Below, piece after piece: positions 50,524-61,448 of a stretch of 64,000 nt of DNA. Every line of letters starts with the position of its first letter. Positions within the stretch are counted from its first letter, which is position 1. Source of the DNA: Pseudomonas typographi. Lineage in GTDB: Bacteria; Pseudomonadota; Gammaproteobacteria; Pseudomonadales; Pseudomonadaceae. The notes below the pieces were generated by a model. It made no database searches and was not told where the DNA came from. It saw only the letters and a program-made list of their open reading frames with translations. Both the position numbers and the translations under genes were made by a program. The stretch is taken from assembly GCF_014694385.1 (NCBI RefSeq), contig NZ_JAAOCA010000001.1, forward strand, positions 235,488 to 299,487, read 5' to 3'.

Positions 50524-51762
50524 ATGCTGGAAATCGTAGCCACCTTCATCTGCCTCACCACCTTGCTGACCTACGTGAACTTTCGGTTCATCGGCCTGCC
50601 GCCCACCATCGGCGTAATGGTCACAGCGCTGTTGTTCTCGTTGATGTTGCAGGGCTTGAGCCTGATGGGTTTCCCAGGCCTGGAAGGCCGTGTGCATGAC
50701 TTGATCAGCCAGATCGATTTCAATGACCTGCTGATGAACTGGATGCTCTCGTTCCTGCTGTTTGCCGGCGCATTGCACGTGAACCTGGCAGACCTCAAGA
50801 GCTACCGCTGGCCAATCGGCCTGTTGGCAACCTTCGGCGTAGTGATCGCCACCGCCGTGATCGGCAGCTTGGCGTATTACATTTTCGCCATGTTCGGCTG
50901 GCACGTGAGTTTCCTCTATTGCTTGTTGTTCGGCGCGCTCATTTCGCCCACCGACCCGATCGCCGTGCTGGGCGCGCTGCGTACCGCCAATGTGTCCAAG
51001 CCGCTGAAAATGACCATCGTCGGCGAAAGCCTGTTCAACGACGGCACCGCCGTGGTGGTGTTCACCGTGCTATTGGGCATCGCGCAGTTGGGCGAGGCGC
51101 CCTCGGCGGCGCAAACCGCCATGCTCTTCGTCCGCGAGGCGGTTGGCGGCGCGCTGTTCGGCGGGCTGATCGGCTACGGGGTATACCGCATGATCAAAAG
51201 CGTGGAGCAGTATCAGGTCGAGGTAATGCTTACTCTGGCACTGGTTATCGGCGGCTCCGCCATGGCCTATGAACTGCACGTATCGGCACCGATCGCCATG
51301 GTGGTGGCCGGCTTGATCATTGGCAACCTGGGCCGCCAGTTGGCGATGGCTGACATGACGCGCCGCTACATGGATGGTTTTTGGGAGTTGCTCGACGACA
51401 TGCTGAATGCCGCGCTGTTCGCCTTGATCGGCATGGAACTGCTGCTGTTGCCGTTTTCTTGGACGCACCTGGCGGCGGCCGCCATGCTCGCCGTGGCCAT
51501 TCTTTTGGCGCGGTTCGTCACTGTGGCCCCCGCCATCGCGCTAGCGCGGCGCTGGCGCAGTATCCCCCAAGGCACCATCCGGGTGCTGACCTGGGGCGGC
51601 CTGCGTGGGGGCGTATCGGTGGCGCTGGCACTGGCACTGCCCAACGGAGAGGAGCGTGACTTACTGTTGAGCATTACCTACATCGTGGTGTTGTCTTCTA
51701 TTTTGCTTCAGGGCCTGACCGTGGGCAAAGTGGTAAAGGCAGTGACGCTGCCGGCAGGCTAA
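50524..51762 (+). CDS. CPA1-family Na+/H+ antiporter
   Basis: 412 aa with about 12 membrane segments. The ion-binding region includes SPTDPIAVLGALRTANV and GESLFNDGTAVVVFTVLLG (ND motif), followed by LTWGGLRGGVSVALAL. Unlike the antiporter at 23502 it has no TrkA-C tail. Exchanges cytoplasmic Na+ (or K+) for protons. Followed by a tiny membrane-peptide gene. Confidence 0.92.
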   Translation: MLEIVATFICLTTLLTYVNFRFIGLPPTIGVMVTALLFSLMLQGLSLMGFPGLEGRVHDLISQIDFNDLLMNWMLSFLLFAGALHVNLADLKSYRWPIGLLATFGVVIATAVIGSLAYYIFAMFGWHVSFLYCLLFGALISPTDPIAVLGALRTANVSKPLKMTIVGESLFNDGTAVVVFTVLLGIAQLGEAPSAAQTAMLFVREAVGGALFGGLIGYGVYRMIKSVEQYQVEVMLTLALVIGGSAMAYELHVSAPIAMVVAGLIIGNLGRQLAMADMTRRYMDGFWELLDDMLNAALFALIGMELLLLPFSWTHLAAAAMLAVAILLARFVTVAPAIALARRWRSIPQGTIRVLTWGGLRGGVSVALALALPNGEERDLLLSITYIVVLSSILLQGLTVGKVVKAVTLPAG

Positions 51763-51828
51763 GCACACGGGAAGAAACGTATCGCCACCCCCGGCGGTCT
51801 ACCGAACGAACCCTACTGGAGCATGACT

Positions 51829-51915
51829 ATGCTGAAGTTTCTTGGTGGTACCGTTGGCATTATCTTCCTGATCGGCTTGGTGGTGGTGATCCTACTGTTC
51901 AAGCTGGTCTTCTAA
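51829..51915 (+). CDS. 28-aa single-pass membrane peptide
   Basis: ATG at 51829 with GGAG seven bases upstream encodes a 28-residue peptide: MLKF, then one continuous hydrophobic helix (TVGIIFLIGLVVVILLF), then KLVF and TAA. An ATG at 51823 would leave only one base after GGAG. The length and composition match regulatory small membrane proteins. Located 66 bp after the antiporter gene, so a modulator of that transporter is possible but unproven. Confidence 0.6.
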   Translation: MLKFLGGTVGIIFLIGLVVVILLFKLVF

Positions 51916-51954
51916 CCGCCCGGCCCAGGGTGCAGCGGCACGGCCGGCCAAGCG

Positions 51955-54068
<2,114 letters not shown>

Positions 54069-54082
54069 GTTGCAAGCGGCAC

Positions 54083-54137
54083 GCGGCAAGCGGCACGTTC
54101 AGCGCGGGTTACCCGCGACGGGCTTGCCGCTTGCCGC
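54083..54137. repeat. Inverted repeat in the ahcY-metF spacer
   Basis: GCGGCAAGCGGCA (54083-54095) and TGCCGCTTGCCGC (54125-54137) form perfect 13-bp arms around CGCGGGTTACCCGCG, itself a palindrome. The transcript can fold into a long, branched hairpin between the two genes, probably setting the ratio of metF to ahcY mRNA. Confidence 0.75.
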
Positions 54138-54174
54138 TTAAGGCTTGCAGCACTTCTTCGAAGAGCTGCCTTTT

Positions 54175-55020
54175 ATGTCGTCCAAGCAAAGTTTCAGCTT
54201 CGAGTTCTTCCCCACCAAGACCGATGCCGGGCACGAAAAACTCATGAACGTGGCGCGCCAACTGGCAACCTACAAACCCGAGTTTTTCTCGTGCACCTAC
54301 GGCGCCGGGGGTTCTACCCGTGACCGCACCCTGGGCACCGTGCTGCAACTGGAGCGCGAAACCAGCGTGCCGGCCGCGCCACACCTGTCGTGTGTAGGCG
54401 ACAGCCAGGCACAGCTACGCTCGCTGCTCGCCCAGTACAAGGCTGCCGGCATCAAGCGCATCGTCGCATTGCGCGGCGACTTGCCTTCAGGCATGGGCAT
54501 GGCGGTGGGTGAGTTACGCCATGCCAGCGACCTGGTCGAGTTCATTCGCCAGGAAACCGGCGACCACTTCCATTTGGAGGTGGCCGCGTATCCTGAAATG
54601 CATCCGCAGGCGCGCAATTTCGAGCACGACCTTGCCAACTTTGCGCTCAAGGCCAACGCCGGCGCGAACAGCGCGATCACCCAGTACTTTTTCAATGCCG
54701 ACAGTTACTTCTACTTCGTAGAGCGCGTGCAAAAGCTAGGGGTAAACATCCCCATCGTGCCCGGCATCATGCCCATTACCAATTACAGCAAGCTGGCACG
54801 CTTCTCCGACGCCTGTGGTGCGGAGCTCCCACGTTGGATCCGCAAGCAACTGGAGGCCTATGGCGATGACGTTAAAAGCATCCAGGGCTTCGGCGAACAG
54901 GTGATCACCGAACTGTGTGAAACCCTGCTCGCCGGGGGCGCCCCGGGGCTGCACTTCTATACGCTGAACCAGGCCGAACCCAGCTTGGCGATCTGGAACA
55001 ATCTGAAACTTGCCCAATAA
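54175..55020 (+). CDS. metF: 5,10-methylenetetrahydrofolate reductase
   Basis: FAD enzyme making 5-methyltetrahydrofolate for methionine synthesis. 281 aa from ATG 54175 (MSSKQSFSFEFFPTKTDAG). Family blocks: FSCTYGAGGSTRDRT, IVALRGDLPSG, EVAAYPEMHPQA and ITQYFFNADSY. It closes the methyl cycle with metK and ahcY in the same region and is cotranscribed with ahcY under the SAH riboswitch. A terminator follows 22 bp on. Confidence 0.96.
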   Translation: MSSKQSFSFEFFPTKTDAGHEKLMNVARQLATYKPEFFSCTYGAGGSTRDRTLGTVLQLERETSVPAAPHLSCVGDSQAQLRSLLAQYKAAGIKRIVALRGDLPSGMGMAVGELRHASDLVEFIRQETGDHFHLEVAAYPEMHPQARNFEHDLANFALKANAGANSAITQYFFNADSYFYFVERVQKLGVNIPIVPGIMPITNYSKLARFSDACGAELPRWIRKQLEAYGDDVKSIQGFGEQVITELCETLLAGGAPGLHFYTLNQAEPSLAIWNNLKLAQ

Positions 55021-55042
55021 GTTTCAAACCACCAGCGTGTAT

Positions 55043-55067
55043 AAGCCGGACGGTGTCCGGCTTTTTT
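55043..55067 (+). terminator. Rho-independent terminator after metF
   Basis: AAGCCGGAC-GGT-GTCCGGCTT followed by a T run; ends the ahcY-metF transcript. Confidence 0.9.
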
Positions 55068-55263
55068 ATTACATAATATGTTGGCTTTATGGCGCAAAGC
55101 CCTTGCCCAATACACTCAACGCCTAAGAATATCCCTAAAGTGAGTACCGTTTAGTCACGGGAAGTTATTTTAATCGAGGCGATAGCTCTTTTAAATTAAA
55201 CGTTCTTCGCATTCCCCCATAGCATGGCCGGCGCACACCATAAACCACCTGTGAGGGATAACC

Positions 55264-56784
55264 ATGAACACCTATAGTTTGGCAGCCCGTGCCTTGGGGG
55301 TTGCCGTGCTGGCCATGCCACCTGCCTTTGCCGAGCCCCTGACCCGAGACAACGGCGCAGCGGTTGGAGACAACCAGAACAGCCAGACCGCGGGCCCGAA
55401 TGGGCCGACCTTGCTGCAAGACGTCCAGTTGATCCAAAAACTTCAGCGTTTTGACCGGGAGCGCATCCCAGAGCGCGTGGTGCATGCCCGCGGTACCGGC
55501 GCCAAAGGCGAGTTCGTCGCCACCCAAGACATCAGCGAGTTGACCAAAGCGCAGGTGTTCAAAAACGGCGAACATACGCCGGTATTCGTGCGGTTCTCTT
55601 CGGTGGTACACGGTAACCACTCCCCTGAAACCCTACGCGACCCGCGCGGCTTCGCCACGAAGTTCTACACCGCCGATGGCAACTGGGACTTGGTCGGCAA
55701 CAACTTCCCAACGTTCTTCATTCGCGATGCTATCAAGTTTCCCGACATGGTCCATGCGTTCAAGCCAGACCCCCGCAACAACTTGGATAACGACGCGCGC
55801 CGTTTCGATTTTTTCTCGCACGTACCTGAAGCCACGCGCACCCTTACCTTGCTTTACTCCAACGAAGGCACCCCGGCGGGCTACCGTTTCATGGATGGCA
55901 ACGGGGTGCACGCCTATAAACTCATCAATGCCAAAGGTGAGGTTCACTACGTGAAGTTTCACTGGAAGAGCCTGCAGGGCATCAAGAACCTCGACCCGGC
56001 CCAAGTTATGCAGGTACAGGCCAAAGACTACAGCCACATGACCAATGATTTGGTTCAGGCAATCGAGCAAGGGGCCTACCCAAAGTGGGATCTGTACATC
56101 CAGGTGCTCAAGCCCGAGGCGTTGGCCAAGTTTGAATTCGACCCATTGGATGCCACCAAAATCTGGCCAAACGTGCCGGAACGTAAAATTGGCCAGATGG
56201 TGCTGAACAAAAACGTCGACAATTTTTTCCAGGAAACCGAACAGGTCGCCATGGCCCCGTCGAACCTCGTTCCCGGCATCGAACCCTCTGAAGACCGGCT
56301 GTTGCAGGGGCGGCTTTTCTCCTATGCCGATACGCAGTTGCACCGGGTTGGCACCAATGGCCTGAGCCTGCCGGTGAACCGCCCCCATGTAGCGGTGAAC
56401 AACGGTAACCAAGATGGCGCCATGAACAGCGGGCAGACCCGCTCCGGCGTGAATTACGAGCCAAGCCGGCTCGAGCCGCGCCCGCAACAAGCCAGCGCCC
56501 GCTACAGTGAAACGCCGATCAGCGGCACCACGCAACAGGCACGCATCAGCCGCGAGCAGAACTTCAAACAAGCCGGTGACCTATACCGCAGCTACACCAC
56601 CAAGGAGCGCAAAGACTTGGTCCAGAGCTTCGGTGAATCACTGGCGGTCGCCGACGACGAGAGCAAGCACATCATGCTGTCGTTCTTGTACAAAGCCGAC
56701 CCCGAGTACGGCACCGGTGTTACCAAGGTCGCCAAGGGTGACCTGGCCCGCGTAAAAACCCTGGCCGCCGCCCTGAACGACTGA
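55264..56784 (+). CDS. katB: Exported monofunctional haem catalase
   Basis: Decomposes hydrogen peroxide. 506 aa with a signal peptide (LAARALGVAVLAMPPAFA), so periplasmic like KatB of P. aeruginosa. The distal site FDRERIPERVVHARG contains His74. RFSSVVHGNHSPETLRDPRG matches the conserved RFSTV block, and proximal haem ligand Tyr354 lies in RLFSYADTQLHRVG. The rest of the chain is of small-subunit catalase length. Monocistronic, with an AT-rich upstream region. An OxyR site is plausible but I cannot define one. Confidence 0.93.
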   Translation: MNTYSLAARALGVAVLAMPPAFAEPLTRDNGAAVGDNQNSQTAGPNGPTLLQDVQLIQKLQRFDRERIPERVVHARGTGAKGEFVATQDISELTKAQVFKNGEHTPVFVRFSSVVHGNHSPETLRDPRGFATKFYTADGNWDLVGNNFPTFFIRDAIKFPDMVHAFKPDPRNNLDNDARRFDFFSHVPEATRTLTLLYSNEGTPAGYRFMDGNGVHAYKLINAKGEVHYVKFHWKSLQGIKNLDPAQVMQVQAKDYSHMTNDLVQAIEQGAYPKWDLYIQVLKPEALAKFEFDPLDATKIWPNVPERKIGQMVLNKNVDNFFQETEQVAMAPSNLVPGIEPSEDRLLQGRLFSYADTQLHRVGTNGLSLPVNRPHVAVNNGNQDGAMNSGQTRSGVNYEPSRLEPRPQQASARYSETPISGTTQQARISREQNFKQAGDLYRSYTTKERKDLVQSFGESLAVADDESKHIMLSFLYKADPEYGTGVTKVAKGDLARVKTLAAALND

Positions 56785-56997
56785 TCCACCCCCGGCCTGC
56801 GCGGTTCACAGCGCAGGCCGGGCCATATGCCGCAAGCCCCCCCCAGGGCAGGGTGTTCAACCACGCTGCAGGGCCATGACTGGACGACCGCCAAGCCATG
56901 GCCGTAAGGCACAGCAGGGCACTCTTGGACCAGCGGGACCCGGCATTAGTTAGTGCGGCGGCTTTTACTGCGCCGCATAACCACGTATTGTGCGGCC

Positions 56998-57741
56998 ATG
57001 CCCGTTATCACCCGCCTGCTGTTCGCCAACCTGCTGTTGTGCTGGGGCCTCATGGCCCAAGCTGCGCCCTTGCGCGTGGTCACCGAGCCGTGGGCACCCT
57101 ATGTATTCGTCAAAGGCGGCCAGCCCACGGGCCTGGATTATGAAATAGCCAATGAGGTCTTTCGCCGGCTAGGCGTTGAGGTGCGCTGGGAGTTCTTGCC
57201 GTGGCGGCGTTGCCTGATGATGGTCGAGCAGGGCCAGGCCGATGGTGTGCTGGATATTTTCCAAACACGTGATCGGGCGCCGCTGCTGATTTACCCTGAT
57301 CATCCATTGTCTGAGGTGGAGTTTGTGCTTTTCCAGGCGAACGCCCGCCGGCATTCGGTACAGCGCCTCACTGACCTGCGCGGCCTTAGCGTTGGCACCC
57401 AGGCAGGTTTCCAATACGGGCCGGCATTCGACGATGCCCCCCAGTTTCGCCGTGAGCCGGCGCCCACGTTGCAGGCGAACCTTGGCAAACTCGTGCTCGG
57501 GCGCATCGACTTGCTCATTACCGACCGCCGGGCCGGCCGCTTCGCGGTGAAGGAGCTTGGCCTGCAAGGGCAGGTCCGCGAACTGCCGTGGGTGGTTGCC
57601 CGCCACCCCCAATACCTGGCGCTGCGGCGCGGCGCCGGGCTGGATAAACTGATGGTTCGCTTTGATACCGAGTTGCAACGCTACCGTGCCAGCCGTCACT
57701 ACCCCATGCTGGTGCGGCGCTTTACTGACGCACCGCGCTGA
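56998..57741 (+). CDS. Orphan periplasmic binding protein, SBP family 3-like
   Basis: 247 aa from ATG 56998 (MPVITRLLFANLLLCWGLMAQA signal); an upstream ATG at 56953 would add 15 residues ahead of the signal peptide. The mature part begins LRVVTEPWAPYVFVKGGQPTGLDYEIANEVF, typical of polar amino-acid-binding proteins. Same family as the protein at 32361-33098 but clearly divergent. No permease or ATPase adjacent; ligand unknown. Confidence 0.82.
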   Translation: MPVITRLLFANLLLCWGLMAQAAPLRVVTEPWAPYVFVKGGQPTGLDYEIANEVFRRLGVEVRWEFLPWRRCLMMVEQGQADGVLDIFQTRDRAPLLIYPDHPLSEVEFVLFQANARRHSVQRLTDLRGLSVGTQAGFQYGPAFDDAPQFRREPAPTLQANLGKLVLGRIDLLITDRRAGRFAVKELGLQGQVRELPWVVARHPQYLALRRGAGLDKLMVRFDTELQRYRASRHYPMLVRRFTDAPR

Positions 57742-58005
57742 ACGGGGCCTGTTTTTTACGCGATAACTGAGTACAATCGCTACCCAGGGCCGGGGCTCTG
57801 TTATACTCGGCCTTCCCGCCAGGCTTACGCCCGGACGCTCGACCTCGCACTTAGGCACACTTGCCCCCCGCTCGCGCTCGCGCAGCCGCCCATGCAGGTG
57901 TGAACCGGCAGATCCAGCAGTACCGGACGCGACAGCGTCATCACGCCCATCGCGCCAGGCAAGATTTTTCTCCGGGCACTAGCCCCCCTATGAACAGGAT
58001 TGCCC
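57742..58005. other. rhlE leader region
   Basis: 264 bp without a supported gene. A TATACT hexamer near 57801 suggests a promoter, giving an untranslated leader of nearly 200 nt before rhlE. Long leaders are common for RNA-helicase genes that are controlled at low temperature. No riboswitch class recognised. Confidence 0.4.
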
Positions 58006-59883
58006 ATGTCCTTTGCTTCCCTCGGTCTTTCCGAGGCTCTAGTCCGCGCTATCGAGGCCGCGGGCTATACGCAGCCCACCCCGGTGCAGCAGCGGGCCAT
58101 TCCCGCCGTGCTGCAAGGTCGCGACCTGATGGTGGCGGCCCAAACGGGTACCGGCAAGACCGCCGGTTTCGCCTTGCCGATCCTCGAACGCCTGTTTCCC
58201 GCCGGCCACCCAGACAAATCCCAGCGCCATGGCCCGCGCCAACCGCGGGTACTGGTGCTCACGCCCACCCGCGAGCTGGCGGCCCAGGTGCACGACAGCT
58301 TCAAGACCTACGCCGGTGAGCTGAAATTTGTCAGTGCCTGCGTATTTGGCGGGGTTGGCCTTAACCCACAGGTTCAGGCCCTGGCCAAGGGTGTGGACGT
58401 GCTGGTCGCCTGCCCCGGGCGCTTGCTCGACCTCGCTGGGCAAGGCAGTGTCGACCTCACTCATGTCGAGATATTGGTGCTGGACGAAGCCGACCGCATG
58501 CTCGACATGGGCTTTATCCATGATGTGAAGAAAGTGCTGGCGCGGTTGCCGGAGAAACGCCAGAACCTGTTGTTCTCCGCCACCTTCTCCAAAGACATCA
58601 CCGACCTTGCCGGCAAACTGCTGCATAACCCCGAACGCATCGAAGTCACGCCGCCGAACACCACGGTCGAGCGTATCGAGCAGCGGGTGTATCGCCTGCC
58701 GGCGGCGCATAAGCGCGCATTGCTCGCGCACTTGATCACCCACGGCGCGTGGGAGCAAGTGCTGGTGTTTACCCGCACCAAGCACGGCGCAAACCGCTTG
58801 GCCGAGTACCTGAACAAGCATGGCCTGAGCGCTGCGCCGATTCACGGCAACAAGAGCCAGAATGCCCGCACCAAAGCCCTGGCCGACTTCAAGGCCGGTA
58901 CTGTACGGGTAATGGTCGCGACCGATATCGCTGCCCGCGGCCTGGACATCGACCAGTTGCCGCATGTGGTCAACTTCGAGCTGCCCAACGTCGAAGAAGA
59001 TTACGTTCACCGCATTGGCCGTACTGGCCGCGCTGGGCGCAACGGCGAGGCGATTTCGTTGGTAGCCCCCGACGAAGACAAACTGCTTAAAAGCATTGAG
59101 CGCATGACCCGCCAGAAAATCGCCGATGGCGATACCCTGGGCTTCGATCCAAGCACGGTGGAGGCTGAAAAGCCCGAAGTGCGCGAACAGCGCCCGCCCC
59201 AGGGCAAACCGCGTGGGCAAAACGCAGGCAGCGGCGGGCGTAAAGACAAACCACGCAAAGACAAAACGCGCGAAAAAGCCCCCGAACAAGCAGCCGGTGA
59301 AGCCGAGCAGCCACGCCAGGGGCGCAACCGCAAGCCACGCCCGAAAAAGCCAGCGCCAGCCGCGTCGGCGGCCGCGGCGCCGAGCCAACAGGGTGTGCCG
59401 CCAATCCCGGCCGGCCGGGACCCTGAAGAGTTTCGTGACGATGAGGTCGACAACTTCGGCAACCGCGCCGACTACGTTAGCCCCTACAAGAACGAGAAAG
59501 GCAACGGCCGCAACCGCCGCCCTGGCGCCGGCGCAGCTACCGGCCGTGGCCAGGGGCAGGGCCAAGACCAACGCCGGCAGGGCGCGAACCCACGCGAAGG
59601 TGGCGGCGGCAGTGGCGGCAACCCTAACGGTGGTAGCAACAACCGCCGCGGCGGCCGCAATGGCGGCGGCCAGGGGCGCCGAGATGCTGGCAGCCGCCGT
59701 GTACTGACCGGCGATGCGCCACGTAGCGGCGACTCGCCCATGCCGCCGCGCAAAGATGCGCCCAAGCCCAAGATCATCCACAAAGAGTCACGGCTCAGTT
59801 CGTTAACGGTCGAGCAACTGGATGAGTTGCAGCGCAAGCCAAAGGCTGAAAAGCCCGCATTGCTGACGCGTAGCGACAACTAG
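58006..59883 (+). CDS. rhlE: DEAD-box RNA helicase RhlE with long basic C-terminal tail
   Basis: ATP-dependent RNA unwinding in ribosome assembly and mRNA turnover. 625 aa from ATG 58006. Q motif [12 protein letters not shown], motif I AQTGTGKT (about 45-52), motif II DEAD (160-163), motif III SAT, motif [13 protein letters not shown]. The core ends near residue 385. About 240 further residues are low complexity: first Lys/Arg/Pro/Ala-rich, then Gly/Asn/Arg-rich ([20 protein letters not shown]), expected to be disordered and RNA-binding. Confidence 0.95.
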   Translation: MSFASLGLSEALVRAIEAAGYTQPTPVQQRAIPAVLQGRDLMVAAQTGTGKTAGFALPILERLFPAGHPDKSQRHGPRQPRVLVLTPTRELAAQVHDSFKTYAGELKFVSACVFGGVGLNPQVQALAKGVDVLVACPGRLLDLAGQGSVDLTHVEILVLDEADRMLDMGFIHDVKKVLARLPEKRQNLLFSATFSKDITDLAGKLLHNPERIEVTPPNTTVERIEQRVYRLPAAHKRALLAHLITHGAWEQVLVFTRTKHGANRLAEYLNKHGLSAAPIHGNKSQNARTKALADFKAGTVRVMVATDIAARGLDIDQLPHVVNFELPNVEEDYVHRIGRTGRAGRNGEAISLVAPDEDKLLKSIERMTRQKIADGDTLGFDPSTVEAEKPEVREQRPPQGKPRGQNAGSGGRKDKPRKDKTREKAPEQAAGEAEQPRQGRNRKPRPKKPAPAASAAAAPSQQGVPPIPAGRDPEEFRDDEVDNFGNRADYVSPYKNEKGNGRNRRPGAGAATGRGQGQGQDQRRQGANPREGGGGSGGNPNGGSNNRRGGRNGGGQGRRDAGSRRVLTGDAPRSGDSPMPPRKDAPKPKIIHKESRLSSLTVEQLDELQRKPKAEKPALLTRSDN

Positions 59884-59889
59884 CGGAGC

Positions 59890-59960
59890 GTCTCAGGCGT
59901 TGGCTGCGCATTCTTGACGGTGCCTTTTTACGGCCCAATCAGGGTGCGAACGCTTGAAAC
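59890..59960. repeat. Dispersed intergenic repeat, copy 2
   Basis: GTCTCAGGCGTTGGCTGC identical to the start of copy 1 (37277), then a diverged ...CTTGACGGTGCCTTTTT. The far end GAACGCTTGAAAC is a degenerate inverted copy of the start. Six bases after the rhlE stop. Confidence 0.58.
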
Positions 59961-59977
59961 ATCCGGCTGGGGGCAAT

Positions 59978-60017
59978 AAAAAAGCCGCGGCCTGCACAAG
60001 CAGGCCGCGGCTTTTTT
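59978..60017. terminator. Bidirectional terminator between rhlE and yceI
   Basis: A6, GCCGCGGCCTGC, ACAA loop, GCAGGCCGCGGC, T6: a perfect 12-bp GC stem (18 bp with the A/T tails) between convergent genes, able to stop transcription both ways. Confidence 0.95.
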
Positions 60018-60032
60018 ATCTGCCTTAACCAA

Positions 60033-60638
60033 TTACTTCTGCTGTACACCTTCGAAGGTGAAGTAGAACGTAACGGTGTCGGACTGCGGGCCCAAGTCCA
60101 TCGACTTGGGTGCGAAGTCTTTGCGGTTGATACTGGTGGTGCCTTCGAAGCCAGCACGGTAGCCGCCCCACGGGTCTTTGCCTTCGCCCAGGAACGTCGC
60201 CTTGATCACTACTGGCTTGGTCACGCCGTGCAGGGTGAGGTCGCCGGCCACATCAGCAGTCTCCTTGCCATCGGCGTTCTTACCGGTGGGCTTGACGCTG
60301 GTCGACTTGAACGTCGCCGTGGGGTAGGTGGCGACGTCGAGGAAGTCTTTACTGCTGATGTGTTTGTCGCGCTCGGCTTGGTTGGTGAACACGCTGGCAG
60401 TCTGTAGGGTGACCTCGATAGAAGCATTTTCAGGCTTTGCGGCATCCCACACGAACGAGCCATCGAAGTCCTTGAAGGTACCGGTGATAAAGCTGTAGCC
60501 CAGGTGGCTGATCTTGAAGTCAACGAAAGCGTGTTGGCCTGCCTTGTCGATTTTGTAGTTCACCGGGGCCGCTGTGGCCTGGCCGACGGCTAACAGGGCG
60601 GTACCGATGGCCAGGGCGGCCAAGGTGTTCTTCAGCAT
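60033..60638 (-). CDS. yceI: YceI-family periplasmic protein
   Basis: 201 aa with a signal peptide ([20 protein letters not shown]). The lipocalin-like YceI beta-barrel is recognisable: [32 protein letters not shown], and [20 protein letters not shown]. Members bind polyisoprenoids such as ubiquinone-like molecules in the periplasm. Coded 35 bp downstream of a cytochrome b561 gene, the usual pairing, which suggests a periplasmic quinone or electron-transfer role. Confidence 0.93.
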   Translation of the reverse strand: MLKNTLAALAIGTALLAVGQATAAPVNYKIDKAGQHAFVDFKISHLGYSFITGTFKDFDGSFVWDAAKPENASIEVTLQTASVFTNQAERDKHISSKDFLDVATYPTATFKSTSVKPTGKNADGKETADVAGDLTLHGVTKPVVIKATFLGEGKDPWGGYRAGFEGTTSINRKDFAPKSMDLGPQSDTVTFYFTFEGVQQK

Positions 60639-60673
60639 AGCGATGTTCCTTTTGTTTTGGATCGGAGAAAGCG

Positions 60674-61231
60674 TTATGTGCGGGCGTCGCGGCCCAACAT
60701 CCTGACCAGGGTGGCGTCACGGTCGATAAAATGGTGCTTGAGGGCCGCCAGGCCATGCAGAAGCGCAAAAATAACCAATGCCCAGGCCAAGTACAGGTGC
60801 ACTGTGCCCGCTACCTCGGCCTGGCCGTCGGCGCCCGCGAACAACGCAGGCACTTCGAACAAGCCAAATACCCGAATACCGACGCCGTCGGCGGTCGAGA
60901 TCAGGTAACCGGTGATCATCACCAGGAACAGGTCTGCGTACAGGAAGGCATGCCCCGCCGCCGCGGCCAGCCGTGTCAGGCGGCCCTGGTTGGGGGTAGG
61001 CCGCGGCGGCGCGCTTACGAAACGCCACACCACCCGCAGCAACATGAAAAAGAACAGCGTCAAGCCGATGCTCTTGTGCAGCTCGGGAGCCGCCTTGCGC
61101 CAGGGGTCGTAATACCCCAGGCCAACCATCCACAAACCCAGGGCGAACATGCCGAACACGGTAAGGGCAATGCCCCAGTGCAGGAACATACTGACGGCAC
61201 CATAGCGCAACGGTGAATTTTTGAGCTGCAT
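60674..61231 (-). CDS. Cytochrome b561 (di-haem, CybB-like)
   Basis: 185 aa with four membrane segments. Haem-ligand histidines are suggested in [47 protein letters not shown] and [16 protein letters not shown]. Transfers electrons within the inner membrane, probably oxidising ubiquinol. First gene of the cybB-yceI pair. Confidence 0.93.
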   Translation of the reverse strand: MQLKNSPLRYGAVSMFLHWGIALTVFGMFALGLWMVGLGYYDPWRKAAPELHKSIGLTLFFFMLLRVVWRFVSAPPRPTPNQGRLTRLAAAAGHAFLYADLFLVMITGYLISTADGVGIRVFGLFEVPALFAGADGQAEVAGTVHLYLAWALVIFALLHGLAALKHHFIDRDATLVRMLGRDART

Positions 61232-61448
61232 CGAAAGCTTCCTTGAAAATGCATGGGTGCAAGCCTACCGGCTTACCTATCGAAAAAAAGCTGAAATTTT
61301 TGCTTTGATACATCGACCAATACGATGAAAAGTCTGAAACCCATCCGTTAAAGAACGATTAACAGTGGTTGCCCCGGGCGCTGTTGACGCATAGGCTTGC
61401 GCCACATTTTCAGCGAACACGTGGTGACCAGTGCCAGGAGCGATACCC

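Noticed and set aside
55140..55263. OxyR binding site upstream of the catalase gene
   Set aside because: Isolated GATAG and CATAG pieces occur but not with the required four-part ATAG/CTAT spacing.
58039..59781. 580-codon minus-strand frame opposite rhlE
   Set aside because: Antisense shadow produced by the GC-rich helicase tail.
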